From an uncultured Oscillospiraceae bacterium (GTDB taxonomy: Bacteria; Bacillota; Clostridia; Oscillospirales; Oscillospiraceae), in contig CAJUKH010000043.1 of assembly GCA_910587345.1 (NCBI GenBank), forward strand, positions 186,001 to 250,000: a DNA stretch of 64,000 bases, given 5' to 3'. The notes beneath the pieces were generated by a model. It saw only the letters and a list, made by a program, of their open reading frames with translations. It ran no database searches and was not told the origin of the DNA. This document shows positions 37,447 to 45,037 of the stretch, in pieces (the stretch's first letter is position 1; the number at the start of each line of letters is the position of its first letter). A program made the translations under genes and the position numbers.

Positions 37447-37824
37447 TCAGCCCCGTCTTTGATAGTAGCACCCGCCCTTCCCCGCCGTCATGGCCCGGGG
37501 TGGTTCCTCATCTGCCAGAAACCGCTTGGCCCCATACCGCAGGCACCGCCGCAGCCGCTCCTCCCCCCGCTTGATGGTCCGGGAGACAGTGGATTTGTCC
37601 ACCCCCATCTGCCGGCCGATCTGGCCCATGTTCATCCCCTCTCCGTAATACAGTAGTAGATATTGCCGCTGTTTTTCCGTGATATCCTCGTGCAAGGCCC
37701 GCCAAAGGGCCAGCTTTACCCGGTCCATCTCCTGGGTATTGGTGTTCTCCTCGGACAAAAGATAGGCATACCGGGCCATATCGGCGGCATAAATACCGCC
37801 CCGCCTGTACCGTGCGCCTCCCAT
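37447..37824 (-). CDS. Sigma-70 region 4-like helix-turn-helix protein
   Basis: 125 residues. The central region (ITEKQRQYLLLYYGEGMNMGQIGRQMGVDKSTVSRTIKRG in essence, about 60-100) matches sigma region 4 HTH: a helix-turn-helix that reads promoter DNA. Without region 2 it is not a full sigma factor; similar proteins occur as phage or mobile-element late regulators. Start ATG after GGAGAGGATGACG. It is the last of three overlapping or closely spaced minus-strand genes beside two tRNAs. Confidence 0.75.
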   Translation of the reverse strand: MGGARYRRGGIYAADMARYAYLLSEENTNTQEMDRVKLALWRALHEDITEKQRQYLLLYYGEGMNMGQIGRQMGVDKSTVSRTIKRGEERLRRCLRYGAKRFLADEEPPRAMTAGKGGCYYQRRG

Positions 37825-37847
37825 ATCGTCATCCTCTCCTTTCTGTT

Positions 37848-38075
37848 TCAAATGGAATATCGTTCGTTTTTATGAAAATCCGGGTCATAATACCGCTCGC
37901 AGATCACGGCCATATCCCGTACATCCCGGCGCATGGCCTCCAAAAGCCGAAGCCGCTCTATCTTCGCCGTCCGCTCCACCTCGGTGCGGGCGGGCAGCTC
38001 CCGCACCAGCTGGATGCGGTGGCGCAGCCGGTCGGCCTCCAGGCGGTAAGTTACCGCCATCTCTTTTAACGTCAT
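37848..38075 (-). CDS. Small helical protein of unknown function
   Basis: 75 residues (MTLKEMAVTYRLEADRL ...), charged and likely all-helical, not recognised. Its ATG overlaps the stop of the upstream zinc-ribbon gene as ATGA, and the sigma-like gene follows after 23 bp, so the three form one operon. Confidence 0.65.
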   Translation of the reverse strand: MTLKEMAVTYRLEADRLRHRIQLVRELPARTEVERTAKIERLRLLEAMRRDVRDMAVICERYYDPDFHKNERYSI

Positions 38076-38272
38076 TCTCCCTCTCCCCTCCGTTCTCTTT
38101 CGCAGCACGGGCACAGCGTCCCGTCTCCCCCATAGATCTCCCCTCCGCACCGGCGGCACCAGGCCGCGGGCCGGGCCTGCTGGGGGTCCCGCAGGGCCGG
38201 CAGACAGCGGTGGGTTCCTTTTTCTTTCTCTTTTTTTAAAACATACAATTTTTTCTCTTGACAACCTCCCAT
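38072..38272 (-). CDS. Small zinc-ribbon-like protein
   Basis: At most 66 residues; CRRC and CPCC pairs near the C-terminus (WCRRCGGEIYGGDGTLCPCCE) form a four-cysteine zinc ribbon. The start is unclear: ATG at 38272 lies inside the tRNA promoter and lacks a ribosome site; TTG at 38248, after GGGAGG, is an alternative. The 4-bp overlap with the next gene supports translation. Confidence 0.5.
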   Translation of the reverse strand: MGGCQEKKLYVLKKEKEKGTHRCLPALRDPQQARPAAWCRRCGGEIYGGDGTLCPCCERERRGEGE

Positions 38273-38286
38273 ATATCTGGTAGAAT
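38258..38286 (+). promoter_or_regulatory. Promoter of tRNA-Thr/tRNA-Tyr operon
   Basis: TTGACA, 17-bp spacer, TAGAAT; transcription would begin about 25 bp before tRNA-Thr. Confidence 0.8.
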
Positions 38287-38317
38287 TATTTTCGCTGTTG
38301 GACAGCCTATCTGCTTT

Positions 38318-38393
38318 GCTGGTTTAGCTCAGTTGGTAGAGCAGCTGATTTGTAATCAGCAGGTCGGGGGTTCAAGTCCGTCAACCAGCTCCA
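38318..38393 (+). tRNA. tRNA-Thr (anticodon TGT)
   Basis: Cloverleaf: acceptor GCTGGTT/AACCAGC, D arm GCTC...GAGC, anticodon stem GCTGA/TCAGC with loop TTTGTAA, encoded TCCA end. The T stem GGGGG/CCGTC has one G-G mismatch and one G-T pair. Confidence 0.95.
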
Positions 38394-38396
38394 AAC

Positions 38397-38481
38397 GGAG
38401 GAGTTCCAGAGTGGCCAAATGGGGCAGACTGTAAATCTGTTGCGTATCGCTTCGGTGGTTCGAATCCACCCTCCTCCACCA
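38397..38481 (+). tRNA. tRNA-Tyr (anticodon GTA)
   Basis: Acceptor GGAGGAG/CTCCTCC, anticodon stem GCAGA/TCTGT with loop CTGTAAA, long class II variable arm, T arm GGTGG-TTCGAAT-CCACC, encoded ACCA. Three bases after tRNA-Thr. Confidence 0.97.
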
Positions 38482-38484
38482 AAT

Positions 38485-38521
38485 ATCGGTTCCGCCTTCG
38501 GGCGGGGCCGATTTTGTTTTT
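38485..38521 (+). terminator. Terminator of the tRNA operon
   Basis: ATCGGTTCCGCC-TTCG-GGCGGGGCCGAT stem and tetraloop followed by TTTGTTTTT. Confidence 0.88.
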
Positions 38522-38862
38522 GCCGGGCAGGGGCCGCCGGAGTATGGCAGTCCCGCCAATGTCCAACCGCAGACGATGCGCCACGCTTCTCCACCAGACC
38601 GGTGCCGGGTGACCACCGGTCTTTTTTGCCGGCTTGGGTCAGGGTGGGACTCCCTTTCCCATTCCTTGTCAGTGTTTGAAATAGAACATTCGTTCTATTT
38701 CATGGACCTATCTTACCACTCTTTCGGAGCAAAGGCAATACAACTAACAAAACATGCCCCGGGAAATTCCTGGGGCATGTCCATTTTCAGGGACAACCGG
38801 GGTTCAATCCCCTTGGCCCACAGCGCCTTCTGTGCTTTCCGCCTCTCTTTGGCAAAATTTTG
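38522..38862. other. Intergenic region with two extra hairpins
   Basis: No gene seen. It holds AGACCGGTG/CACCGGTCT with a TTTTTTG tail (38603-38628, terminator-like) and CATGCCCC/GGGGCATG (about 38754-38780). A T-arm-like GGGGTTCAATCCCC lies at 38799-38812. Confidence 0.5.
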
Positions 38863-38880
38863 TTTAGATAATTATCTAAA
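38863..38880. promoter_or_regulatory. SdpR-type operator O1
   Basis: Perfect palindrome TTTAGA-TAATTA-TCTAAA, just upstream of the -35 box of the sdpRI promoter. Confidence 0.75.
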
Positions 38881-38886
38881 TATCAC

Positions 38887-38915
38887 TTGACAATCCCCTT
38901 TCCCTGGTTTATTAT
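38887..38915 (+). promoter_or_regulatory. sdpRI promoter
   Basis: TTGACA, 17-bp spacer, TATTAT. Flanked on both sides by the same operator motif, and its -10 box touches O2. Confidence 0.85.
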
Positions 38916-38932
38916 TTAGACAGCTCTCTAAA
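38915..38932. promoter_or_regulatory. SdpR-type operator O2
   Basis: TTTAGA-CAGCTC-TCTAAA, immediately after the -10 box; centre 52 bp (five helical turns) from O1. Confidence 0.75.
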
Positions 38933-38947
38933 TGAAAGGAGGCCCCC

Positions 38948-39226
38948 ATGAGCTTTCAGGAAACCTTTAAAGCCCTCTCCGACCCCACCCGGCGGGCGGT
39001 GCTTGAGCTGCTTCGGAACGGAGCTCAGACGGCGGGAGACATCGGTGCCCACTTTGACATGACGGGAGCCACCGTCTCCCACCATCTGGCGGTATTGAAG
39101 GAGGCAGGGCTGGTCAGCGATGACCGGCAGGGAAAATACATATACTATGAACTGAATCTTTCCGTTCTGGACGAGATCACCGGCTGGGTGGCCGGTTTGA
39201 AAGGAGACACACACCATGAAAAATAA
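38948..39226 (+). CDS. sdpR: ArsR-family repressor, SdpR-like
   Basis: 92 residues. Winged helix with FKALSDPTRRAVLELL, GDIGAHFDMTGATVSHHL as recognition helix, and YYELNLSVLDEI near the end. SdpR represses sdpRI until SdpI titrates it to the membrane in Bacillus. AAAGGAGG precedes the ATG and two TTTAGA-N6-TCTAAA operators bracket the promoter. Overlaps sdpI by 11 bp. Confidence 0.92.
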   Translation: MSFQETFKALSDPTRRAVLELLRNGAQTAGDIGAHFDMTGATVSHHLAVLKEAGLVSDDRQGKYIYYELNLSVLDEITGWVAGLKGDTHHEK

Positions 39227-39866
39227 GAAAATCATCTGTCTCATGTGGCTTCTGGCTCTGGCGCCGGTGGCCATGGTGGTTCTGGCCTGGCCCCATCTGC
39301 CCCAGCAGGTGCCCTTCAACTGGAATTTAAACGGTCAGGTGACCAAGTATGTCTCCCCCACAGCCCTGTGGGGGCTGGCAGCCTTTAGCCCGGCTCTGGC
39401 CATCCTTCACCAGTTCCTGCCCCGATTTGATCCCAAACGAAAAAACTACGAAAAATTTCAGAGGACCTATGAGGTCATGGCCATTCTGGTCATGCTGCTG
39501 ATGGCGGTGGTCATGGCCATCACCCTGTCGGAAGGTCTCTGGCCCGGCCGAATCAATGTGGGGAAGGCCATCTGTCTGGCCATCGGGGTGTTGTTTCTCC
39601 TGCTGGGCAATCTGATGGGCAAGGTAAAAAGCAACTGGTTTATGGGCATCCGTACCCCCTGGTCTCTCAGTGACCCCGATGTGTGGAACAAGACCCAGCG
39701 GCTGGGGGGCTGGGTATTCTTCCTGTCGGGCGGACTTCTGATCCCCCTGACCCTGCTGGCACCCCCCACAGTGACCTTTGGGGTGTTCTTTGTCATTTTG
39801 TTCGGCGGCATCGCCCTGACCTACTACAAAAGCTGGAAGTGGTTCCAGGAAAAGCAGGGAGCGTAA
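39216..39866 (+). CDS. sdpI: SdpI-family integral membrane protein
   Basis: 216 residues, about six membrane helices. Signature features are VPFNWNLNGQVTKYVSP (DUF1648-like N-terminal part) and GNLMGKVKSNWFMGIRTPWSL followed by W-N-K-T. In Bacillus SdpI gives immunity to the SdpC toxin and signals to SdpR. No sdpC-like toxin gene is visible nearby, so the inducing signal here is unknown. Confidence 0.92.
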   Translation: MKNKKIICLMWLLALAPVAMVVLAWPHLPQQVPFNWNLNGQVTKYVSPTALWGLAAFSPALAILHQFLPRFDPKRKNYEKFQRTYEVMAILVMLLMAVVMAITLSEGLWPGRINVGKAICLAIGVLFLLLGNLMGKVKSNWFMGIRTPWSLSDPDVWNKTQRLGGWVFFLSGGLLIPLTLLAPPTVTFGVFFVILFGGIALTYYKSWKWFQEKQGA

Positions 39867-39868
39867 AT

Positions 39869-40090
39869 ATGAAGGGAAACAAGCTGTTTGCCCCCATCCT
39901 TATCACGGTGCTGCTCTGCCTGTGGTCTCTGGCGCAGGGCGTGACCATTCTGCTGTTTCCGGGACTTCCTGGCTTTCTTCGTCCGGCAATGATTTTCCCC
40001 GTCCTTTTGGCGGTGGCAAGTCTCTATAATCTCAACGCACGCATCAAAGAAATAAGGAGCGGTGAAGAAGATGATCTTGACAACTACTGA
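39869..40090 (+). CDS. Small two-helix membrane protein
   Basis: 73 residues. Helices at about 7-30 and 36-53, then an acidic, soluble tail (ARIKEIRSGEEDDLDNY). Not recognised. GGGAG precedes the ATG, two bases after the sdpI stop, so it belongs to the sdpRI operon; its end overlaps the next gene. Confidence 0.7.
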   Translation: MKGNKLFAPILITVLLCLWSLAQGVTILLFPGLPGFLRPAMIFPVLLAVASLYNLNARIKEIRSGEEDDLDNY

Positions 40091-40382
40091 ACACATTCCC
40101 GGCAAAGATTATGAGATCCTGGGCCTGGTCCGGGGCAGTACCATCCAGTCCAAAAATCTGGGCAAGGACATTACCCAAGGGCTGAAAAGCCTGGTGGGCG
40201 GAGAGTTGTCGGCCTATAACGAGATGATGACCGAGGCCCGGGCCCTTGCCACCAAGCGGATGGTGGCCGATGCAGAAAGCCAGGGGGCCGACGCTGTGGT
40301 CTGTATGCGGTATGTCTCCGCCTCGGTGGCTCAGGGGGCCGCCGAGGTCATGGCCTATGGCACGGCGGTAAAGTTTTGCTGA
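40071..40382 (+). CDS. YbjQ/UPF0145 family protein
   Basis: 103 residues. The family pattern is clear: TTTEHIPGKDYEILGLVRG near the start, GGELSAYNEMMTEARALA and GADAVVCMRY. These form pentameric rings of unknown function, sometimes labelled heavy-metal-binding-like. ATG 11 bases after GGAG is preferred over the GTG two bases after it. Last gene of the sdp operon. Confidence 0.9.
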   Translation: MILTTTEHIPGKDYEILGLVRGSTIQSKNLGKDITQGLKSLVGGELSAYNEMMTEARALATKRMVADAESQGADAVVCMRYVSASVAQGAAEVMAYGTAVKFC

Positions 40383-40421
40383 GAGAGGACGGCTCTTTTC
40401 TCCTTCTCTGCCAGATGATTT

Positions 40422-40471
40422 GAAGATAAAAAAGGACGGCTGGAAGTTCCAGCCGTCCCTTTTTTATCTTC
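40422..40471. terminator. Bidirectional terminator, sdp operon / asnS
   Basis: Long stem GAAGATAAAAAAGGACGGCTGG with its near-complete complement, loop AAGTT; A and T runs on either side. Confidence 0.88.
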
Positions 40472-40477
40472 TTCCAA

Positions 40478-41881
40478 TTAAAAGTCCGCGTTGCCGGTGG
40501 TACGGGGATGGAGTTCCACGTCACGGATGTTGCTGACGCCGGTGAGGTACATGACCATCCGCTCGAAGCCCAGGCCGTAGCCGGCGTGGCGGCAAGTGCC
40601 GTAGCGGCGCAGGTCCACATACCACCAGTAGTCCTCAGGGTTCATGTCCAGCTCCCTGATACGGGCCTCCAGAATGTCCAGCCGCTCCTCACGCTGGGAG
40701 CCGCCCACGATCTCGCCGATTCCGGGCACCAGACAGTCGGCAGCGGCCACCGTCTTGCCGTCCTCGTTGAGACGCATATAGAAAGCCTTGATATCCTTGG
40801 GATAGTTGGTGACGAAGATGGGCTTTTTGAAGACCTTCTCGGTGAGATACCGCTCATGCTCGGTCTGCAGGTCGGTCCCCCACTCCACCTTGTACTCAAA
40901 CTCGTCGTTGTGCTCCATAAGGATATCCACGGCCTCGGTATAGGTGATACGGCCAAAGTCGGAGGAGGCCACATGCTTCAACCGCTCGATAAGTCCCTTA
41001 TCCACAAACTGGTTAAGGAACTCCATGTCCTGGGGGCAATGCTCCATGACATAGTTGATGATATACTTCACCAGCCCCTCGGCGTTGTTCATATAGTCGT
41101 TCAGGTCGGCAAAGGCCATCTCCGGCTCGATCATCCAGAACTCAGCGGCGTGGCGGGCGGTGTAGGAGATCTCGGCCCGGAAGGTGGGGCCGAAGGTGTA
41201 CACATCACCGAAGGCCATGGCAAAGTTCTCGGCGTTAAGCTGGCCGGAAACGGTGAGGGAAGTCTTCTTACCGAAGAAGTCCTTGGAGTAGTCCACGCTG
41301 CCGTCGGGCAGCTTGGGCACATCCTCCATGGGCAGGGTGGTCACCTGAAACATCTCACCGGCGCCCTCGGTATCCGAGGAGGTGATGAGGGGGGTATGGA
41401 TATAGACAAAACCCTGGTCCTGGAAGTAGCAGTGGACGGCGTGGGCGGCGGCGGAGCGGATGCGGAACACGGCAGAGAACAGGTTGCTCCGGGGCCGCAG
41501 ATGCTGGATGGTACGCAAAAACTCCACACTGTGGCGCTTCTTCTGCAGGGGGTAGTCGGGTGTGGAGGTTCCCTCCACCATAATAGTATCCGCCTTGACC
41601 TCCAACGGCTGAGGGGCATCAGGGGTCAGCACCACAGTGCCGGTGACGATAAGGGCGGCGCCCACGTTCTGCTTGGCGATCTCCTGAAAGTTCGCCACCA
41701 CATTTGCGTCCATGACCACCTGAAGATTCTTGAAGCAGGAACCGTCGTTAAGCTCAATGAAGCCAAAGGTCTTCATATCCCGGATGGTCCTGGCCCATCC
41801 GCAGACGGTGACCGTCTGGCCCCCAAAGGCCTCCTGATCGGCAAACAGGCGGGCGATTTTGGTTTGTTTCATGTTCTCCAT
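40478..41881 (-). CDS. asnS: Asparaginyl-tRNA synthetase
   Basis: 467 residues. N-terminal OB anticodon-binding domain ([25 protein letters not shown]), class II core with [24 protein letters not shown] as motif 2 and [13 protein letters not shown] as motif 3. Charges tRNA-Asn directly. Start after GGGAG. A clean promoter lies 50 bp upstream and no T-box was seen. Confidence 0.97.
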   Translation of the reverse strand: MENMKQTKIARLFADQEAFGGQTVTVCGWARTIRDMKTFGFIELNDGSCFKNLQVVMDANVVANFQEIAKQNVGAALIVTGTVVLTPDAPQPLEVKADTIMVEGTSTPDYPLQKKRHSVEFLRTIQHLRPRSNLFSAVFRIRSAAAHAVHCYFQDQGFVYIHTPLITSSDTEGAGEMFQVTTLPMEDVPKLPDGSVDYSKDFFGKKTSLTVSGQLNAENFAMAFGDVYTFGPTFRAEISYTARHAAEFWMIEPEMAFADLNDYMNNAEGLVKYIINYVMEHCPQDMEFLNQFVDKGLIERLKHVASSDFGRITYTEAVDILMEHNDEFEYKVEWGTDLQTEHERYLTEKVFKKPIFVTNYPKDIKAFYMRLNEDGKTVAAADCLVPGIGEIVGGSQREERLDILEARIRELDMNPEDYWWYVDLRRYGTCRHAGYGLGFERMVMYLTGVSNIRDVELHPRTTGNADF

Positions 41882-41930
41882 ATGATTCTCCCTCTCTCCA
41901 TCTAAAAAATGGGAAATTGCAGATAGGACT

Positions 41931-41959
41931 ATTATACGGGATTTTCTCCGGATTTACAA
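41931..41959 (-). promoter_or_regulatory. asnS promoter
   Basis: Minus strand TTGTAA, 17-bp spacer, TATAAT. Confidence 0.75.
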
Positions 41960-42078
41960 GAGATTTCCAAAAATATGGAGAAAAGGCTTTGGGGATGGGC
42001 TGGTACCGGCGGTCAATGCCCCGCCGGCAAACGTCCCGTCCAAAACCATATGTTCCAAAAGCAGCAAGCCCTTCTGTT

Positions 42079-43314
42079 TTACTCCGCCCTTCTCAAAAAT
42101 GTGTAATACAGCGGCTTTTCCGCCGGGCTGCCTACCCAGAAGGTCTGGCGGATATAGACGTTTCCCTCCCCATAGGTCCCCGGACGGCCGGGGTGGAAGG
42201 GAAGACTGCGGCGGACACGCAATGTTCCGGTGACGGGGTCACAGATACCATAGTACAGCGTCTCCCCATGCCGGGCAAAGAATTCCGGCAGTATGGTACA
42301 GCTGATGGCGTACTCCACGCCCCCGTTCCCCTCCGGCTCCGTGCAGCAGAACAAAGGTCCGCACCGGACGCCGCCATCCTCCCCCGCCGGCCAATAGAGG
42401 GGGATTTGAGGATAACTGACCTGCCCGGCCACCCAGCCCTCGGCCGGAAAAGAAACCTCCCCCGGCATCCCCTCTGTCATGGCCCGCCCCACAAAGGCAA
42501 GGCCCTCCGCCTCCACCCGTTCATACCGGGCGTACCGCCGGGTGACCTCTTCCTTTTCCCGGGCAAGAAGAACCGTTTCCAAAAGCGCAGGGTTCTCCTG
42601 GACCGAAGGCTCCCGCCCACCGGCTCCCCAGCGGGCCGGGCCGTAGGACGCAAAACTTTCCCGGTCCCGGTAACGCCGCAGAAAGACCTGCAGCTCCGTC
42701 TCGGCGGGCCAGCCCTCCGTGGGCAGGGTCACCCCCTCCACGGAGGGGTCTTCCCCCAGCCAACCGCCGGCATACATCACCCTTGTCAGCTTTGTCAGCA
42801 GCTCCGGGGCGCTCTGCCCCTCATAGAGAAAGTCCATCATACAATTTACGCTGTAAGTTTCCCCGTTGATATGGGCCTGACCGGGAGAGGGGTCTTCCGC
42901 CGCCCGAAAAATCAAATCGGCAGCGCACGGTTCCTCCAGAGCCAGCCCGTCCAGAAGCCAGCTTTCCAGACAGGCGGCCACCTCCTCCCTTTGATAGTTG
43001 TCCCAGCGCACCTCTGGAGCCTCCAGCCCCAGATAGACCAGAAACTCCTTTTCCCCATCGGTGAGGGCCACGGTGACCAGCGGATAGGCCCGATAGGCCA
43101 TAAAGACATCGCTGCCGTCCACGTCATACCCCAAAACGGCGGCTTCAAAACCGTATTTCTCCTCCACATACTCCAGCGCCAGCCGGGCGGCGTCCCTTTG
43201 GGCCAGAGCGCTGATGCGGTCATTCTCCCGGGTCCGCTCCCGGTCCTCCGCCGTACAGCCGGGGAGAAGGAGGAGAAGGACCAGCAAAGCCGCCGGGAAA
43301 CAACGCTTCTTCAC
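42079..43314 (-). CDS. Predicted lipoprotein of unknown function
   Basis: 411 residues. Lipoprotein signal peptide with lipobox LLPGC at about 16-20, so anchored outside the membrane. The rest is acidic, without a recognised domain. ATGA overlap at its start couples it to the upstream membrane-protein gene; with the LytTR gene it forms a four-gene operon. Confidence 0.75.
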   Translation of the reverse strand: MKKRCFPAALLVLLLLLPGCTAEDRERTRENDRISALAQRDAARLALEYVEEKYGFEAAVLGYDVDGSDVFMAYRAYPLVTVALTDGEKEFLVYLGLEAPEVRWDNYQREEVAACLESWLLDGLALEEPCAADLIFRAAEDPSPGQAHINGETYSVNCMMDFLYEGQSAPELLTKLTRVMYAGGWLGEDPSVEGVTLPTEGWPAETELQVFLRRYRDRESFASYGPARWGAGGREPSVQENPALLETVLLAREKEEVTRRYARYERVEAEGLAFVGRAMTEGMPGEVSFPAEGWVAGQVSYPQIPLYWPAGEDGGVRCGPLFCCTEPEGNGGVEYAISCTILPEFFARHGETLYYGICDPVTGTLRVRRSLPFHPGRPGTYGEGNVYIRQTFWVGSPAEKPLYYTFLRRAE

Positions 43315-43613
43315 GGCCTTTCCTCCTCTTCGGCGTCACTTTTCTCCAGTGGGCGTCCCACTCCATCCCTCTTCCCGGTCAGCCAGCCAATGCCGGTCCC
43401 CAGCAAACCACAGCCGGTGATAACGGCATAAAAGAGGTATTGAAACCCGCTCAAACCCCGCTGCCGCTCTGAACTGTAATACAGTATGCCCGTCAGAAGA
43501 AGCAGTCCTATGGGCAGCATCCACCGGCTTTTCCCGCTCTGTTTCATAAGTTTCCGCTCCAGCCAGACACCGGCCGCAAGGGCCAGAAGGGGCGGCGCAG
43601 ACAGTTCCATCAT
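43311..43613 (-). CDS. Small membrane protein
   Basis: 100 residues with three hydrophobic segments (about 8-19, 31-46, 58-80) and a charged tail. Not recognised. Overlaps both neighbours by 4 bp. Confidence 0.7.
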   Translation of the reverse strand: MMELSAPPLLALAAGVWLERKLMKQSGKSRWMLPIGLLLLTGILYYSSERQRGLSGFQYLFYAVITGCGLLGTGIGWLTGKRDGVGRPLEKSDAEEEERP

Positions 43614-44473
43614 ACCCCTCTCCCCTCTCCCGCCGGCCGGGCCGCCATCCGGTCCCTTCTCCGCCGCCGGGCCACCCCCAGCAGGTTGCCCAGCAAAGCG
43701 GACACAAAGGCCGTGGGCACCATGGCCCGATCATCCATGTTGGAAAAAAGCCGGGCCATGGGGATAAACATCAAAATTCCCACCCCGCACATCAGGGGGT
43801 AAAGGGGGCAAAAGCCCCGGCGCTTCCCCAGAGAGGAGCCGGTGATAAAGGCCCCCACCGGCAGCAGGACCCCGGCGTAAAAAATGCTGAGCAGCGGCCC
43901 GTCCACGGCATCGGCAGCCCGCAGCGCCAGAGGCACCGCCAGACACAGGACCATAGCATAGGCCATGTGGGGCAGGGTCTCCCGCCATTTCAGAAAGGAG
44001 GGGCCGGGGGCCAGCCCCAGCCGGGAGCGGATCTCCCCCACCTCGGCATACCAGCCCACCCAGCGGCCCAGCCACACCAGAATATAGACAAGGGTAAAGG
44101 GGAGCAGAAAGGTAAGGACCAGCCCGGGCAAAGGCTCATAGGTAAAGTTCAGCATCACCCATCCCCACATGGTTGCCGCCATGACCCCAAAGTGAGCCAG
44201 GGACCGAAGGACCACCGCACCGCCCTCGTCGGCAAAGGGCAGGGTGGCGACGCCCGCCTCCGCCCCGAAGAGGAACCAGAGGAGAATGCCCAGAGCCGCC
44301 CCCAGCGCCTCTGGCACGTTGGAGTTATAGCAGAAGGTAAAATCCCATGTAAGGGAGCCGCCGAACAGCGCCCCCGGCTGGGACAGCCACCCCAGCAGCA
44401 GACACACCAGCACCCCCAGCCCGCCGCCAATCAGGATACGGGACAAGGCCCGCTTTTTATCATCAATAAACAC
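43610..44473 (-). CDS. DUF3021-like integral membrane protein
   Basis: 287 residues, about eight membrane helices. The N-terminal half (WDFTFCYNSNVPEALGAALG region, and AHFGVMAATMWGWVMLNF) resembles DUF3021 proteins, which are commonly encoded after LytTR regulators. The protein is about twice the usual DUF3021 length. Probably the membrane partner that modulates the LytTR protein. Family assignment is tentative. Confidence 0.6.
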   Translation of the reverse strand: MFIDDKKRALSRILIGGGLGVLVCLLLGWLSQPGALFGGSLTWDFTFCYNSNVPEALGAALGILLWFLFGAEAGVATLPFADEGGAVVLRSLAHFGVMAATMWGWVMLNFTYEPLPGLVLTFLLPFTLVYILVWLGRWVGWYAEVGEIRSRLGLAPGPSFLKWRETLPHMAYAMVLCLAVPLALRAADAVDGPLLSIFYAGVLLPVGAFITGSSLGKRRGFCPLYPLMCGVGILMFIPMARLFSNMDDRAMVPTAFVSALLGNLLGVARRRRRDRMAARPAGEGRGV

Positions 44474-44486
44474 GGTATCTCCCCTC

Positions 44487-44930
44487 TCATAATCCCAGCG
44501 CCTGCTTGATTTTCTTCACATACCTTCTGGACACAAAGCATTCCGACCCGTCCGCCAGCGTCATGCGGATGGTGCCCGACAGCTTCAGGTCCAGTGCGGT
44601 GACCTTTTTCAGCTGGATGATCTCCGAATGGGAGATACGGACAAAGGAGCGGCTGTCCAGCCTCTCCTCCAGCTCGTAGAGCCGAAGGCGAAGCGTATAG
44701 ACCTCCCCCCGCTCGTCCCGGGCGTAGACTCCCTTATCCTGAGCGTAGAGGCACACCAGGCGGGCCGTCTCCAGCAGGAAGGCCCGCTCCCCCCGCCAGC
44801 CCGGAATGGTACCGTCGTCCATCTCCTCCAGCCGCCGGGCCAGCTCCTCCACCTGGACGGTAAGCACCGGGGTCTCGATGATAACGGCAGGCTCTTCCCG
44901 GGCCGGATTTTTCCGGATCTCCACCTTCAT
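44487..44930 (-). CDS. LytTR-domain transcriptional regulator
   Basis: 147 residues. Residues about 55-147 form a LytTR DNA-binding domain (VYTLRLRLYELEERLDSRSFVRISHS, LADGSECFVSRRYVKKIKQAL), without a receiver domain. The stand-alone form is usually controlled by a membrane protein encoded next to it. Start after AAAGGAGG; the longer frame runs into the promoter. Confidence 0.88.
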   Translation of the reverse strand: MKVEIRKNPAREEPAVIIETPVLTVQVEELARRLEEMDDGTIPGWRGERAFLLETARLVCLYAQDKGVYARDERGEVYTLRLRLYELEERLDSRSFVRISHSEIIQLKKVTALDLKLSGTIRMTLADGSECFVSRRYVKKIKQALGL

Positions 44931-44969
44931 AGAGTCCCCTCCTTTCAAACCCGGTATGCTTCTGATAAC

Positions 44970-44998
44970 AGTATAAGGAAAAACCGGCCGATTGTCCA
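44970..44998 (-). promoter_or_regulatory. Promoter of LytTR operon
   Basis: Minus strand TGGACA, 17-bp spacer, TATACT. The -35 box lies in the loop and stem of the upstream gene's terminator. Confidence 0.6.
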
Positions 44999-45024
44999 TG
45001 GATTTCAGACAATCGGCCGGTTTT
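44979..45024 (-). terminator. Terminator of upstream lipoprotein gene
   Basis: 17-bp perfect stem AAAACCGGCCGATTGTC with complement; T-run on the minus strand. Confidence 0.85.
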
Positions 45025-45037
45025 GGCGAATAAGTGG

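Noticed and set aside
38799..38820. T-arm-like GGGGTTCAATCCCC followed by CCTTGGCCCA, suggestive of a tRNA 3' fragment or att scar
   Set aside because: No acceptor or anticodon arm can be paired and the five-base T stem is incomplete; likely chance similarity.
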